The notes: generated by a model not told the origin, from the letters alone. 64,000 nt of DNA from Cristatella mucedo (GCA_009760855.2 WPIO01000028.1:4643501-4707500), one strand, 5' to 3'; shown: positions 11,191 to 42,965, counted from the first letter of the stretch. Made by a program: numbers and translations.

Positions 11191-11466
11191 GCGGACCTAT
11201 TTATGACAGCATTTAGTGGGTCTCTGCGATTCGTCCTTTATGTGCTTATGCGTGCTGACACTGTGCATGCTGCCACTAACCACAATTGCATGCTGACCCT
11301 GTGCATGCTACCCCTAACCATGTTGTTCTTGTTGTTTATTGAGCATGCTTCCACTAACCATCCGATCGTATTTCCTTTGCAGCAAATGTAAAGCACCTAG
11401 AAAGACAGATTGTATTCTCTGAGGGCGCTAATCAAGTGTGTTATTATTATTATTATTATTATTATT
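11191..11466 (+). mobile_element. LINE-A 3' UTR fragment
   Basis: Starts at the last ORF codons (CTATTTATGACAGCATTTAG) and ends in (ATT)n. Same orientation as, and just downstream of, the previous copy. Confidence 0.85.
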
Positions 11467-11469
11467 GGC

Positions 11470-12940
11470 ATTGAGACAAGCAGGTATTGCGCCCGAGGCT
11501 TTGCGTCGGCCACCAGATCGGTGGCACTCCACGTGCCGTACTAGACTTTTGTAAGCCACGGCTGATGGTGGACGCCTGCAACCCTCCGTCGCTGCAGAGC
11601 CGACTTCTCTGCGTTATGGATTTAGACAGGCTACTGTCGCAAACGGGGTGCAGCTGCTTCTATATCCGGTCAGGGCCGCAAACACGGCGCCCGCACTGGT
11701 GCTAGTTTCAGCTGACCCGCACCGAATGCTGGCCACGTCTGAACCTTGTAGCACGGCTAGCGACGAAGAGCGCTCATACCTAAACACACCAAGTTCGTAT
11801 CCACAATGTTGATAAGTCTTTTTGAAAGCAGCGGACGGTTACATGCGTTCAACAGCGGCCGTGACGTTCACCAACAGCTCTCCAGCCTAGAGCTCAAATA
11901 AGCTCCAATGCCAATGCCGAATCCTGAATCGCACCTGCCCGGCTGTCTCAGGGCGCTGACTTTCTATGCGGTATAGCCATTGCATCCCATTTGGAAAGAT
12001 ATGAAAGGCCTTGTCTGCAAACGATATCGCTCCGTCGCAGCCGGCTCTGCTCGTTTAGTCGCGGATGAAAAAAGGCGTTTTACAAAAGGTGAAAACAGCT
12101 GTCGGTATCAACGCCTGCGAACAGTATAATTAGCGAGCCCCGAGTTGGCAAGTTGCAACAGTCGAACGCGTTTGGGCTTCGCTGGCGGCCTCCTTTCTTG
12201 GCCGAAATTTAGAATTTCGCGCTTGGTAGCCGCCAGCGGGTACCGTCAGACCCAGCGGTACGGTGATGGGAAATAGGGCTGCTTAACGTCACGCGAGCTC
12301 GCGCGTCGGAGAGTCACCTATGAATATGAGCTAACAGTGACGCTCTCTGTCGCCAGCTGCCCACTCAACTTATATTCATCTTTCCGACCCTCCAGTCAGG
12401 CTGCCGCCTCGACCTGAATATTTGATCCCGGTAAGAATGACGCGCACGCAGCGAACTTTTAGTGCAAAAAAACAAAAAAAAAAGTGTCAAACCTCTGTCA
12501 AGTTTCATTTCCATTTTTTTCTGCGCCTTGACTGCAATTGGTCTAGAACCACGGTTATTATGGCCCAAGTTGTCAGCACGTGATGCGATTCATTAGGATA
12601 CAAGTTGGCACCTGAAGGAATCCGTTCGGATAGAAGTCGTCACTTGCAGTCCCAGTGTATGACATCCTTGCCATTAGCAACCGGTAGCAAATGTAGCGCT
12701 TTTTGCACAACTTGTTTGTTACTTTATACTGAGAGTATCTTCAAATGCGAGTCTACTCTGAAGCTGAATATACCTCCTGAGTGCCATTTTTACCATACTT
12801 CGCCAGAGTGTGCGGCCACGCACTCAGCTTCTGTCACGTGATACGCTGGCACTTTTGCGTAACGGTCGCTTGTACGGCGATGTCGATCTCTGGCGTCGAA
12901 CTTGGCCACCATAAGGCATAATCAGCCCCTTCAAAGTCGA
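11470..12940. other. Intergenic sequence, nothing recognised
   Basis: GC-balanced sequence with no exon, RNA or repeat that I can name. Confidence 0.35.
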
Positions 12941-12945
12941 AGTAT

Positions 12946-13085
12946 ATAATAATAATAATGATAATAATATCAATAATAATAACGCACTTGATAAAGCGCC
13001 CTCAGAAAACTCAATCTCTTCCTAGGCGCTTTAAATTTGCTGCAAAGGGAAACGCGATGGAATGGTGAGTAATATCATGAATATT
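12946..13085 (-). mobile_element. LINE-A 3'-end fragment
   Basis: (AAT)n tail, then the reverse complement of the 3' hairpin (CTCAATCTCTTCCTAGGCGC) and TTTGCTGCAAAGGGAA. Confidence 0.85.
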
Positions 13086-13362
13086 TCATTGCATGAAGCA
13101 TGAGCTAGAAAAAAATCGCCTTCGAGGCATGGGATTCATGGACGCGGGATTCTTTATCTTACAGGCGAGCAATAATGATGCTAAAGCGAAAACCTAAACG
13201 TCTGGCCGGCCAGGCGAACCACGTGCTTTTCTAGAAGATTTGCCTCCCCACCCACCTCCCCCCAGCAAAACTGTTTCGTGACCGAGGATAACTGCAGAAA
13301 CACAGTGGAGAATAGAAAAGACGCTTAAATTCGTTCCCGGTTGTGAGAACGACTAGATCGAA

Positions 13363-13650
13363 TGCTGTACGCAACGACAACTACTCTCCTACTGCCGACT
13401 ATGGATGGCTCATCCTTTTCAGCGGTCCTGAGCTGCTACTTCCATGCTACTCACTACCTCAACTGCTCTCCCGACTCTGCTATGCTTCCCACTTTCTCTT
13501 TGTTGCGTGAGACGAAGTCTGTTGGCTACCGAATGCGTACCGAAAGCCGCTTAGGCTGTGAGTGCGCTATACAAAACTCTCCTGCATAACACCTACATTG
13601 TCTTTATGACTTTGTGGAGTTATAGACGGAGATACATTACATTACATGGC
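13363..13650 (+). mobile_element. LINE-B 3' end
   Basis: About 285 bp shared with 16042-16323, 34320-34604, 40170-40456 and 46258-46540. It runs from CGCAACGACAACTACT through TGGCTACCGAATGCGTACCG to a tail of ACATT units. The other copies carry the C-terminal RT ORF immediately before this segment, so it is a LINE 3' UTR. Confidence 0.8.
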
Positions 13651-14223
13651 GGGGAAAACTCCGCGTGGATTTATGGCTGCGTATATATGGCTGCGTATAT
13701 ATGGCTGCGTGTCAGCCGCTCTCATTGCCCTAAGCCGGGCTTTAAACCGGCGGCGTACCATTCCTTTGAGCGCTTCCGTTGCACTCTGGCGGGCGGTCAC
13801 TTCGACCAGCGACGTGCCGGCCGCCGTTGGGCACTCCGTCAGAACGAGGCCGGACGTTCAAATACAGCGCCTCGGCGCCAGCACCCCGCCCCTCCCCGTG
13901 GCGCCGCCCCCCCACCGCCAGCGCCACCTCTGTGGGTCGCCGACGGCGTGGCCCGTAATTCCGAACAGTAAAAGCTATATTTAGCGCATTAATTGGAACT
14001 GTGTTAAGAAGTTTCGGAGCTCCTCGTAAAATAAATAACATTCGCGGCGTTCGCCGCCGGATGCGAGCGAGAGCCGCGTTGCAGTCGTGGCTGCGGTGCA
14101 GCAGCCAGCTCCGGCCAGTGCACGGGAGGAAACTGCGCGGCGTCCCTGCGCTGCGCCGACCCGCGACCGCGACAGCTGCTTCGGGCAGCCCGCAGAGCGT
14201 TTGCAGCTGGCCGTGGTGTGGAC

Positions 14224-33687
<19,464 letters not shown>

Positions 33688-34094
33688 TTTGGCGTTAGTA
33701 AACGAGTGCCATATGGCTCGCTGGACAAGCTTCATCTAGCTGGTGCTATAATGATGCAGCAACTCTCTTCGTTTGATTCTTACTCGTTTACGGAGGCCTA
33801 CGAAATGTGCTGCCGCAGCCCCTGCACTTGCGTTTGCTTTGATGCACTTATCTTCTCGCCACTACTCATCTCAGCATGTGCCGTCAGACCATTCGTTTGA
33901 CTGTGCCCATACGTGCCAGCCGAGCGATTTCTGCTTAGTCTGTGGATTACCAAATGGCCGACTTGCCGCTTCAGCTGCTGCTATTGATGCACAATATATA
34001 ACTTTATTTTTCTCTTGTAAATTATTGTGTATCTGCATTATCTGGCTGCAAATATTCCTTAGCCGATCCTTGCCCATGCTCTCTCTGGCCTTTA
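33688..34094 (+). other. Presumed calcineurin B 3' UTR, extent unknown
   Basis: No further exon. The first AATAAA downstream (34229-34234) lies inside a LINE-B copy. Transcript end cannot be set. Confidence 0.4.
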
Positions 34095-34604
34095 CTGATG
34101 GATGCCGGTTGAGCAACAGATACAGAGCAAAGTTCTTACGCTGACCCACAAGGCCCGCCACGGCTTGGCTCCTTCGTACCTAGCTGAACTGCTGCATCAG
34201 TTTCAGCCTGTTCGCACCCTTCGGTCCTGTGTGGACAATAAATTAGCTGTTCCATTCCTCTGCTTAAAGACCGTTGGCAACAGAAGCTTTAGCTCTGCAG
34301 GTCCTAGACTGTGGAACTCGCATCCACAATTTTTATGAAACGACAACTACTATCCTGCTGCCGACTATGGCTCATCCTTTTCAGCGGTCCTGAGCTGCTA
34401 CTTCCATGCTACTCCTCACAACCTCAACTGCTCTCCTGACTCTGCTATGCTTCCCACTTTCTCTTTGTTGCTTGAGACGAAGTCTGTTGGGTACCGAAAG
34501 CCGCTTAGGCTGTGAGTGTGCTATACAAAACTCTCCTGCGTAACACTCACATAGTCTTTATGACTTTGTGGAGTTACAGACGGAGATACATTACATTACA
34601 TTAC
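34095..34604 (+). mobile_element. LINE-B, C-terminal ORF and 3' UTR
   Basis: The frame 34102-34338 encodes the end of an RT protein (LTHKARHGLAPSYLAELLHQ...GNRSFSSAGPRLWNS). The 285-bp LINE-B 3' UTR and ACATT tail follow directly. This copy links the repeated 3' segment to a LINE ORF. Confidence 0.85.
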
Positions 34605-35318
34605 TGGTCGCTTCTCTTTAGGTACTACATGGCTTACTCTTGAGCTTGGCCAGTGATGTGGTGTGTCAAGCCTCATTACTCTCACTGAGAGCCTGTGGGA
34701 CTGAAAAGTGTACTCACCGCTATCTTAACTGGGTTCCAAAGCATTGTCTGAGTAAAGTAAAAAAAAAATATCAGCTTGGCTCTTTTGGGTCGGGCAGAGA
34801 AGTTTTTAAAGGGAATCACCAACTGGCAACCACAGCTCATTTAAATAATGGTCGTGACAAGCGACTAGAATGTGGGTGGCTCTCTTCGCTGAGTTATAAT
34901 ATTGCACCTGATGTTGACTCGTGCAATCGAAAATCAAGACCGATAGTACCGGCCAAAGGTATTCAGCTGTGAGGGAGTGCCAAGAAAGTTTCGCCTCGAG
35001 CAGAGAGAGAACGGTCCGGTAAACTAGTTGCTTGATCGATTGAGGCGTCTCGACTACTGCTTGACTCGACACTTGGCTTTCAACCTTGGCTTTATTTAAG
35101 AAAAACTTACGGAAGGATCAACAATCAGCTCTTACAAATGTTGCATCTCTGTGCGATCTCAGTGGTTTTGCATTTTATATGCCTTAGCTGCAAAAATTGT
35201 GAGTACTTTTTAAATGATGTTATAGGGGATCGGCGATATGTCAAGCAAATTGATGAGCTCAGTGGGGGTCAGTCCGACTGGCCTCCGCCTACCTATATTA
35301 ATATGATGTTAGTTTAGA
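34605..35318. other. Intergenic sequence, nothing recognised
   Basis: One 110-codon + frame (34640-34972) and overlapping - frames; no family recognised. Probably not coding. Confidence 0.35.
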
Positions 35319-35326
35319 GTCTAAAC
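35319..35326. repeat. Left 8-bp target-site duplication of the hAT MITE
   Basis: GTCTAAAC, matching GTTTAGAC at 35505-35512 in 6 of 8 positions. Both are one step from the palindromic hAT target GTCTAGAC. Confidence 0.6.
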
Positions 35327-35504
35327 TGATGTGATTCTCAACCTTCCTAATGCTGCGACCCTTTAATACAGCGACCCCTAACCATAAAATTATTGCGTGC
35401 AAAATGTGGAAATGCGTGTTTATCGATGGTCTTAGGTGACTCCAGTGAAAGGATCATTCGATCCCCCCCCAAAAGGGTTGCGACCCACAGATTGAGAACC
35501 ACTG
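35327..35504 (+). mobile_element. SPIN/URR1-like hAT MITE
   Basis: 178 bp with a preserved right terminus (reverse complement CAGTGGTTCTCAATCTGTGG) and a worn left terminus (GATTCTCAACCTTCC). Internal landmarks occur in the order I recall for SPIN non-autonomous elements of vertebrates (URR1 in rodents): TCCTAATGCTGCGACCCTTT, then CCTAACCATAAAATTATT, then GATGGTCTTAGG, then GTGAAAGGATCATTCGA, then AGGGTTGCGACCCACAG. Parts of the middle are deleted relative to the family as I remember it. It is flanked by degenerate 8-bp repeats. Confidence 0.85.
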
Positions 35505-35512
35505 GTTTAGAC
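35505..35512. repeat. Right 8-bp target-site duplication of the hAT MITE
   Basis: GTTTAGAC; partner of 35319-35326. Confidence 0.6.
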
Positions 35513-35954
35513 AGTCATGTGTCAATCGAATTTTTACTTGCTGGAAGCTTAGGAGTTATCCCAGATAATTGTCGACACAAAGAATGTCTCCCAATGTCTC
35601 CAATTTAGAGGCAATGCTTGGCCTTTAATTGCAATAGCTGGTCTCGGCGTTTGCTTGGCACTTCACCCTGGCTGATTATCGTACGTCCGCCCTGGCTGTC
35701 CCGTCAGTCCTCACCTAATTCGTCCACCATCATTCTCCTCATGTCTTACGCCACGGTTCTTAGAGAGCCCTATTAAGCTCTTTTCTATTCCGACTCCACA
35801 TCGCAACCGCTCTGTCTAATACCGACAAGACTCTATTTCAAACCATCTTCCTCATTTATTCTCCAAATGCTCTCCAACCGCAAGCAATTGGTCTCATAGG
35901 CTACATCCCAACATTCAGAAGGGGTCTGTGGTCCACTCGCAAATCATCGGATAC

Positions 35955-36100
35955 AAAATTTAGCTGATTGAACAGCATCATTTGTTTAGTGGCAGAAGAG
36001 CCTTAATGGCCTAACAGCCTGAACTATTTTTCTCGCTCGTCACACAGCAGGTCTTGATTCCTCGAGGTCTATGCCTTCGAGCGTTCCTGCTACATAAATT
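35955..36100 (-). mobile_element. SINE-2
   Basis: TTAGCTGATTGAACAGCATC, GGCAGAAGAGCCTTAATGGC and a worn head with CAGGTCTTGATTCCTC on the - strand. Confidence 0.5.
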
Positions 36101-36109
36101 CGCTAAGGC

Positions 36110-36550
36110 ATATTTTCTTGAGGGCTATCGCCCATGTCTTACGCCATGTCTTACCAATGTCTTACCATGTCTTACGCCAAGCGCTCCAGTCGGTACAGTT
36201 TATTAAGCATAAAACGTGTCAATCCCTCATTTGTAATGCTCACGACAAAAGCTGTCTGATAAAAAGCCTGAGCCGTGCCCAAGAGACTCGCTACGCCCAA
36301 ATTAAATCATAGTGAGTTGGAATAAGCGAATATTAATTACCTGTCGAGTTTAGAATAAGTGAGTTTCTGACTAACTGCCTTGGCCAAACCAAACAGCAAG
36401 TGTGCAAGCGTTCTCGTGAAACCGTGGCCCATGAATATCAAAAAATGATAGTTCGATTCAGATTTGAGAGCAAATCCCTGAATAGGGTCAGCACTGCTTT
36501 GCGTCTTTTACCACTTTCATGAAAATGCTGGCTTCTACAGAGACTCTTTG
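36110..36550. other. Nothing recognised
   Basis: No gene or named repeat. A short ATGTCTTAC motif recurs near 36130-36180. Confidence 0.35.
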
Positions 36551-36574
36551 CTAATTCTATCGAATCTCTCTGCA

Positions 36575-36815
36575 GCCGACCATTGATCGATAAGTCCTTG
36601 AGCACCCACTACCTCGCCGGGAGCCCATACTACCAAAGGTGGCATTGCACTGTCCTGGACTAGGTCCTACCTCGGTGGGCTATTTCACTACGTAGACGTC
36701 AGCATTAATCCTGCGAGCCTTTAAAGCACGGTGGGGGGCACTCCAGGGACGTATTCTAGCGCCTCTTTCTTCGCCATTTATTAACTCCTTGCCGATGTAA
36801 TCACTCACAGCACGG
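36575..36815 (+). mobile_element. Degenerate LINE reverse-transcriptase fragment
   Basis: Conceptual reading gives SYLGGLFHYVDV, then GALQGRILAPL near FINSLPM, resembling the L2/CR1 RT segment before the catalytic box. Several stops. Confidence 0.5.
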
Positions 36816-39060
36816 TCTCCCGGGCTGTGAACAACGGGTTTTTGTCGCTGCTTTATAGCCATCAAATCAGCGGACGTGGTGATGTCAGTCGGTAGTGGGT
36901 TCCGAGCCTGGAAGCAAATGCACCTTTCCCAGTGGCTTTGAGGGTGGTTAGGCGCACAGCCAAATGACCGGAGTCAGCTATTAGATGCTGCAATCAGAAG
37001 CGGGAAGTATTTCAAAATGAAACGCTAAAAAATAAGGCTATTTACCCTTAAAATAGCACGAAGGACGAGGAATGTGGCACTATCAAGAAACTGTAGATAT
37101 TGTCGGTAGTCATTTCGACGTCCATACCCATGAATGCGTTAGTACTGGCATATAGCTCCAGGAGTTGGATAGGTCGCAGGCTGGTATTCTTTATCGGACA
37201 CCGGATCGTAGCCAAAAAATTTGTATTTCAGCATGTAATGGCTAAATGACCTAGCTAGCAGGAAATATTTCCACCTCTGTTATTAACCACTTCCTGCCTG
37301 TCCGTTGGCATGGTTGCCTCCACCTAGAGCAGAACAGAGGAGCGGTTTCACGAAAGCAGTGAAGAAGAGCACCAAACGAGTTGTGTGAGCAGTCGACGAT
37401 CGTACCATCGATGGTTCTTGATTATATGCATGGTTTTCGATGGGTTTAGATATAGACCGATTGGCCTTGGCAGTACAGCTAGAGGAGGTTACCAGTAGTT
37501 TGGACAACTTTGAGGAAATCCCTCACTGCCCGCGCGGCGGCGTGCTTTGTTTTGCTGTCCTGCTGTCGAACTAAATCCAATCCTCTAATGGCCATTCTAA
37601 TATGAAGAACAAAATGTTATGAAGTTCTAAACAGCATACGCTGCTGATGCAACCTGTAGTGTAGTTAATGCAGTGTAGTTAATTTGCTCAGATTAAGCCT
37701 CGACGCCAGTAAGAGCTTTTTGAACACACTTTTCTCAAGAGTACATCTGTTCTATAGCAAATGCTTTAATGACCCTGCCGTCCTGTTGGTTTTCCATCAT
37801 TGGAAGACCGTGCTGCTTTTTGTTTCCTTCTTTCTCTGCAAGTTGAAATTGCTCCTTAATGTTGCAGTCTATTCGCGTCTCAGAAATTGTGTGATCCTTT
37901 GCAATGTACCAGATACTCGCTTGCACCTAGCCAAATAGTTGCTTTGCCCGTAGTTAACGATTGGCAGAAACTCTACTTTCACGAAAGTGAGGGGAAGACT
38001 GCGTCACCAACGCTGTCGCCCTGCCACTTATTGCAGAGCAGATGTAGCAGATTTCAAATTCAAAACTAATTTGACTTCCGACGAATTACCGTAATCTCAG
38101 TTTAAATGCAATTTCCCACACTAGGACCATTGTTTTAGCAAGATTTTCTTCTAATATACTTGTATGTAGATAAAACTATTTTGCGTAACGTGTGTTGATA
38201 GATCGATCGGCTCGATGCGGTGCGCCCATGCCAATTCTGGCAGAAGCACTCTTCGCCAGAGAATGTTTCAGTTTTCTGGAACTCGCTTAAACTTTTGGCG
38301 GTACCTGTATGTACTGAAATGAACATCGTCTGGGTGCTCTGGAACTAAAAAACCTTGCACGAAACACTGTGCAGGTAGAGGGTGCTAGCCCTCACAGCTA
38401 TGTGACAGAATACCGGCGGAGCTTGTGCCCCAAAGTACGGCTGAGGAATCATGGAAACAGCGCCCATGCACACTCGGATGACTACGCTAGCCCTGCCCGA
38501 CAGCAATCAATAATGCCCTATAGCAGAAGCAAGTGAATGTGCTCAATGTCTGGCTTGCTCAACGGTCACTGAGCTAACGCCACATCTTTCGAGTTAGGGG
38601 ACTAGCTAATGACTGACTGTAGAATAAGAAAATAATCTTGGCAGCGATAATCGAGGTCAGATGAATGCCGGCATTTGTTCCACACGCACACTCGTGCATA
38701 TAAACTGTATATAGCTACACTTAGATACATATTATTATTAATATATGCACATAAATATGTACATGTAATTTGATTAGTGGTTACATGAAGCGTGGCCTCA
38801 CGAACAAGTAGTGCATGGACCAGCTTAGACTGTTGGCGGTAATCATTAGGCTCCTAACGCTCAGTGCTTGGAGATGGCGCTCAAAGTTGTTGAGCTTTTA
38901 CTTCACCTCAATCCGGTGGCTCACGGAGCCGAGGCCCATCACGACAACTCATGATATGCTTTTGCTTTCGCTAATATAAATTAGCCGCTCAAGCAAATTG
39001 CTCAAATAGGTTAATTGAACAATCAGCACAGCGAAAAGCTATTAATAATATGATAATATT
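36815..39060. other. Mostly unassigned sequence
   Basis: A worn LINE C-terminal segment in antisense may lie at 36880-37000 (GTGGTGATGTCAGTCGGTAG). The rest shows no exon, RNA or repeat that I can name. Confidence 0.35.
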
Positions 39061-39061
39061 G

Positions 39062-39192
39062 TTCATTTGTACAGCGCCACACGGGAACTTAATCTCTATT
39101 CGGGTGCTTCAAATATGCCACAGGGCTCGAGCCCATGACCGCGGCAAACCTTAGTCGGGGCGAGCACCTTAACCACTGGGCCAAACCAGCTC
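39062..39192 (-). mobile_element. SINE-1
   Basis: Tail CATTTGTACAGCGCCACACGG, AATCTCTATTCGGGTGCTT, box B GGGCTCGAGCCCATG, and head GAGCACCTTAACCACTGGGCC, all in reverse complement. Confidence 0.75.
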
Positions 39193-39199
39193 TTAGCAA

Positions 39200-39960
39200 G
39201 AAGGAAGCGGAAAATAAGAGAAAGTTCAGTTCGAAAGAAAGTTTTAAGTACAAGTCAAGTTCGTTGTGCTAGAAATAGCCTTTAACAAGTCTAGCCAAAC
39301 GCACGGTATGAGATGAGCTCTCGGTCTCTAGTATGCTTAGTCAGTATGACTACTCACCTAAGGAAACCAGGAGAACTTATTAACGCATTCAATAGTGGAC
39401 TACATAAAGCGGCAGTCATTATTCGCTTAGGTACGAAAATACCTGAGTGATTCCCGTACAAGGCACTCTCGGTACACCCAACAATTGGTGATGAATGGCA
39501 TCATGAATGGAAAGCCGGCAGCTGACTCAATAAAAGAAAAACTTCGTATGGTTAAAACACGCATTTTAACACAAGTGTACGCCTTTGAACACGTGTGCAC
39601 AGCACATCAAGAATTTGAAATAGCAAATTGCCAACGGAAATAATAGTACTAAAAAATGCGTAAGGCACTCAGACCTTAACTAATTAGAGCAAGAAAGTCC
39701 GTCACTACGCAAGATGGTGCACTGGCGGCACGTGGCAAGATGGTATACTTCCTTCAAGCGGCAAGATGGCGCAGCGTTGTCTTCCGTAACGGAACTACTA
39801 TGACTCAGCGAAGCGAGTCCATGGGCAGCGCTCGTAGAACTGAATCTTTTTGTAGGCACATTCTGGGAAGAAACATAAAGTGATTGGTGAAAGCATTTAC
39901 AAGCGCGTGAATAAAAATTCATATAGACGGACCAACTGCTTTAAATAGATGTAAATCTTT
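39200..39960. other. Nothing recognised
   Basis: A short GCAAGATGG motif recurs near 39710, 39746 and 39761. No coding evidence. Confidence 0.35.
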
Positions 39961-39964
39961 AGAC

Positions 39965-40018
39965 CAGCTAATTTAAAAGCCTCGTTTATATAGAGGCAGA
40001 AGAGCCTTTATGTCTCTC
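39965..40018 (-). mobile_element. SINE-2 tail fragment
   Basis: AGCTAATTTAAAAGCCTCGT then GAGGCAGAAGAGCCTTTATG. Confidence 0.5.
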
Positions 40019-40027
40019 CATAAAAAA

Positions 40028-40456
40028 ACTGAACTGCTGCACCACTTTCAGCCTCTTCGTGCCCTCAGGTTCTGTATAGATAATAAATTAGCCGTTCCAT
40101 TCCTCCGCTTAAAGATCATTGGCGACAGAAGCTTTAGCTCTGCGGGTCCTAGGCTGTGGAACTCGCTTCCATAGTTCTTACGCAACGACAACTACTATCC
40201 TGCTGCCGACTATGGCTCATCCTTTCAAGCGGTTCTGAGCTGCTACTTCCATGCTACTCACTACCTCAACTGCTCTCCTGACTCTGCTATGCTTCCCACT
40301 TTCTCTTTGTTGCGTGAGATGAAGTCTGTGGGCTACCGATTGCGTACCGAAAGCCGCTTAGGCTGTGAGTGCGTTATGCAAAACTCTCCTGCGTAATACC
40401 CACATAGTCTTTGTGGCTTTTTGGAGTTACGGATGGTGATGCATACATACATACAT
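40028..40456 (+). mobile_element. LINE-B, C-terminal ORF and 3' UTR
   Basis: Reads ELLHHFQPLRALRFCID...GPRLWNSLP in the ORF part, then the shared 3' UTR. The tail is ATACATACATAC rather than ACATT. Confidence 0.82.
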
Positions 40457-40599
40457 CCACTTGAAGCAGGCAATCGGGAATTGGCTGCAGCAGTACTCGA
40501 ACCTGCTACCTAGGCCCTGAATTTCAAGCACCTTTCAAGTGGGCTAAAACTCAGGGCTGTGCGATTAGCAGGCGGGTTTTAGCTGCTTGTCATTACCAA

Positions 40600-41365
40600 G
40601 TCAGTGGGTTGTCGTGATCTTAGTCGGTAGTTAGTTAGTTTCGGGCTTTGAGGCAAAAGTAACTGAAGGCATGGGTGGTCTCCAAAGGATTAGAGGTTAT
40701 AGGAATGCCTAAGGGATTTCGAGTCGGCTGAGCAGGTGCTACGATAGAAAGCCAGAGGAGTCAGAGTTTCAGATAAGTTGGCGGGAGCAGGAGCATGAAG
40801 AGAACTAACAGTTAGTGACAGCACCTGTTAATCGGCACTGAGCCTGATAGGGAGCCATTACAACAGGTCGATGGGAAGTTATGCAGTGATGTGACAGTTG
40901 ACACGGCCATGACAGCCGTGCATCGCTATCGAGTTTCGCACAAACTGTAAGCGTCTAATTGCACAGGCAGGAGTGCCTGCAAGTTGTGAACTACAGGAGT
41001 CTAGAAGGATGTCGGAACTTCAGGAACCAGCGTGACTTTTGTACTCGTATCTAAGCAAGACCGAATTACTTAGTTGCGAAGTTAGGTAGGTGAGCTCAGG
41101 TAAATTTAACTGCGACGCTAATGTAGTCATTTAGCGACGGTCGTTTTTGAATATGCCAGCCATATTCCTCGCCGAGGCTTCCGGAGGTATGATGGCCGAG
41201 TTCATTTTGACTGTTAGGTTCTCCAGTTTTTGAGTGACACTAGGTTCGCTCATCCAATTTGAGAACATTTTTTACCATGCAAGTGCGAATATCAGCAATC
41301 TGCTAAGCGCTATGGTCAAGAAATTCTGGGGTACAGCTGTATGACCCGTGCAAATTAACGATCAG
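40600..41365 (-). mobile_element. Old, diverged LINE-A copy
   Basis: The reverse complement follows LINE-A order at low identity: the segment before APAYLSD, RVRTNCKRLIAQ-like motifs around 40930-40960, and a worn NLGV/LTLKI region near 41150-41240. Confidence 0.6.
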
Positions 41366-41369
41366 CTAG

Positions 41370-42080
41370 ATTGTGCTAAAAGGTATTTGCGGCTTGCTCG
41401 TGCTTTGGGCTGATTTTTAGCCCTTCGGTTCGACCTAATGGCCGTCTGTGTCTGCTTGTAACAGTCTCGAAAAAATAGCCCTTTGATTTGGGCGACTGAA
41501 CTTCGATGTCTGCTTACGGTTGGGCCCTTTTTTTGCATTTATGGCTGGGTCCTTTGATGAGGGTGAATTATAGAAATGGTCGACGATCTAGGGATGTGGG
41601 GAAGATAACCCACTGCTTTGAGTGCGGCACTTATGTGTGCTGGCCGCCGGGTGCTGTTTGACGGAAATGTGTAGTCGTGGACTTGTGTGCGCGTAAATTT
41701 TTCCGGGGCGTTTAAGTAAGGCGACTCACAACGCAAAGAACTGCAAAGTAAAGCGTCCATGGAAGCCGTGCAATAGAATAACCCGTGAGACGCAAATACC
41801 GTCTCCGGTCAGTGCGACTGCTCAATTACGGCATTCTTAGAATACTTTCTAAGGCGTTGTATATGCATTGCTGCTTTAAAGCTCTGGCATTCAAAATTAG
41901 TCATATTATTATATAGTGCTTGAGATCAATGGCAACACCCGAGATTAAGAATCACTGGGGGGGTCCGATGTGTCATAATCTATCGCTTAGATAGAATATT
42001 AGGACATCAGAAGCGATTGTTATAATAACAATAAAATTCTTATCTTGATAAAGCAACCAATAGTATTACACGCAGGGTAT
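41370..42080. other. Nothing recognised
   Basis: No supported feature. Confidence 0.3.
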
Positions 42081-42084
42081 CGTG

Positions 42085-42335
42085 CTTACACAAGGAAGTG
42101 TGCTTATACGTGCTGACACTGTGCATGCTGCCACTAACCATATTTGTATGCTGACACTGTGCATGTCACCCCTAAACATTCTGTGCAAGTTGCCATTGAG
42201 CATGCTACCACTAGCCATTCGACCGTGCTTCCTATGCAGCATACGTAAAGTGCCTAGAAAGAGATTAAATTCTCTGAGGTTGCTGCATAACTGTATTGTT
42301 GTTATTATCGTCATTATTATTATTAGTAGTAGTAG
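42085..42335 (+). mobile_element. LINE-A 3' UTR and tail
   Basis: TGTGCTTATACGTGCTGACACTGTGCATGC through the hairpin GCCTAGAAAGAGATTAAATTC and a mixed ATT/TAG/TTG tail. Confidence 0.85.
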
Positions 42336-42699
42336 TAGTTGTTGTAGTATAAGCATCTAGAAGTACCCATCATGCTTAGACCAGCGTGCCAGTGAATATG
42401 AGTTGACGCTCAGGCCCGAAGGTAGGTAGAACCTCTAGCAAGTAGCAGGTGTTGAATCATGCACAGGTAAGCACAACAAGCGCTCGATCAAACAAGACAC
42501 AGTCACCTGGCTGGGCGAAGAGAAAGCTGAACGGAGCAGATGCACCTTCAGCTGAGACTTGGGCGATGGCGGAGACGTCTTTGCTGTTAGTCGTTGTTAG
42601 TCTCACGGCGGAGGTAATGCGCTCATGCAACGAGAAGTCGTTTTAGTGAAGCGTGCCCAGACTGCGGGTAGACGCCACCGTAGTGATGCTGGATCAACT

Positions 42700-42935
42700 A
42701 ATCTTGAGGCTGGGGTCTTGCAACTTGAGGGTGACACTAATTTTGCCCGGTGCTAGCAAGTTGCTCGCATTATCTTTAAGCTGCAGGTATTTAGCGGCCA
42801 TTCAAGGGTGAATGTCGTCGATTGAGGCTGCATGAAACATAAGAGCCCGACGATAATCAGGGAGGGAGGTAAGGATCGAAGGAACCGGTAGAGCCGAGTG
42901 TCATTGAGAGTTATGAAATCCGAAATCGCTTTTTG
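42700..42935 (-). mobile_element. Old LINE-A RT fragment
   Basis: - strand reading contains DFITLNDTRLYRFLRSLP, a worn form of the RT catalytic neighbourhood, then WMAAKYLQLKDNASNL. Confidence 0.55.
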
Positions 42936-42965
42936 TGATAATAACGGCCACGTGAAAAAGGATAC

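Noticed and set aside
35340-35510. Reading the SPIN-like MITE as vertebrate contamination
   Set aside because: It is embedded in the contig with degenerate target duplications and flanked by the same repeat-rich DNA, so an integrated copy is simpler. Read support should still be checked.
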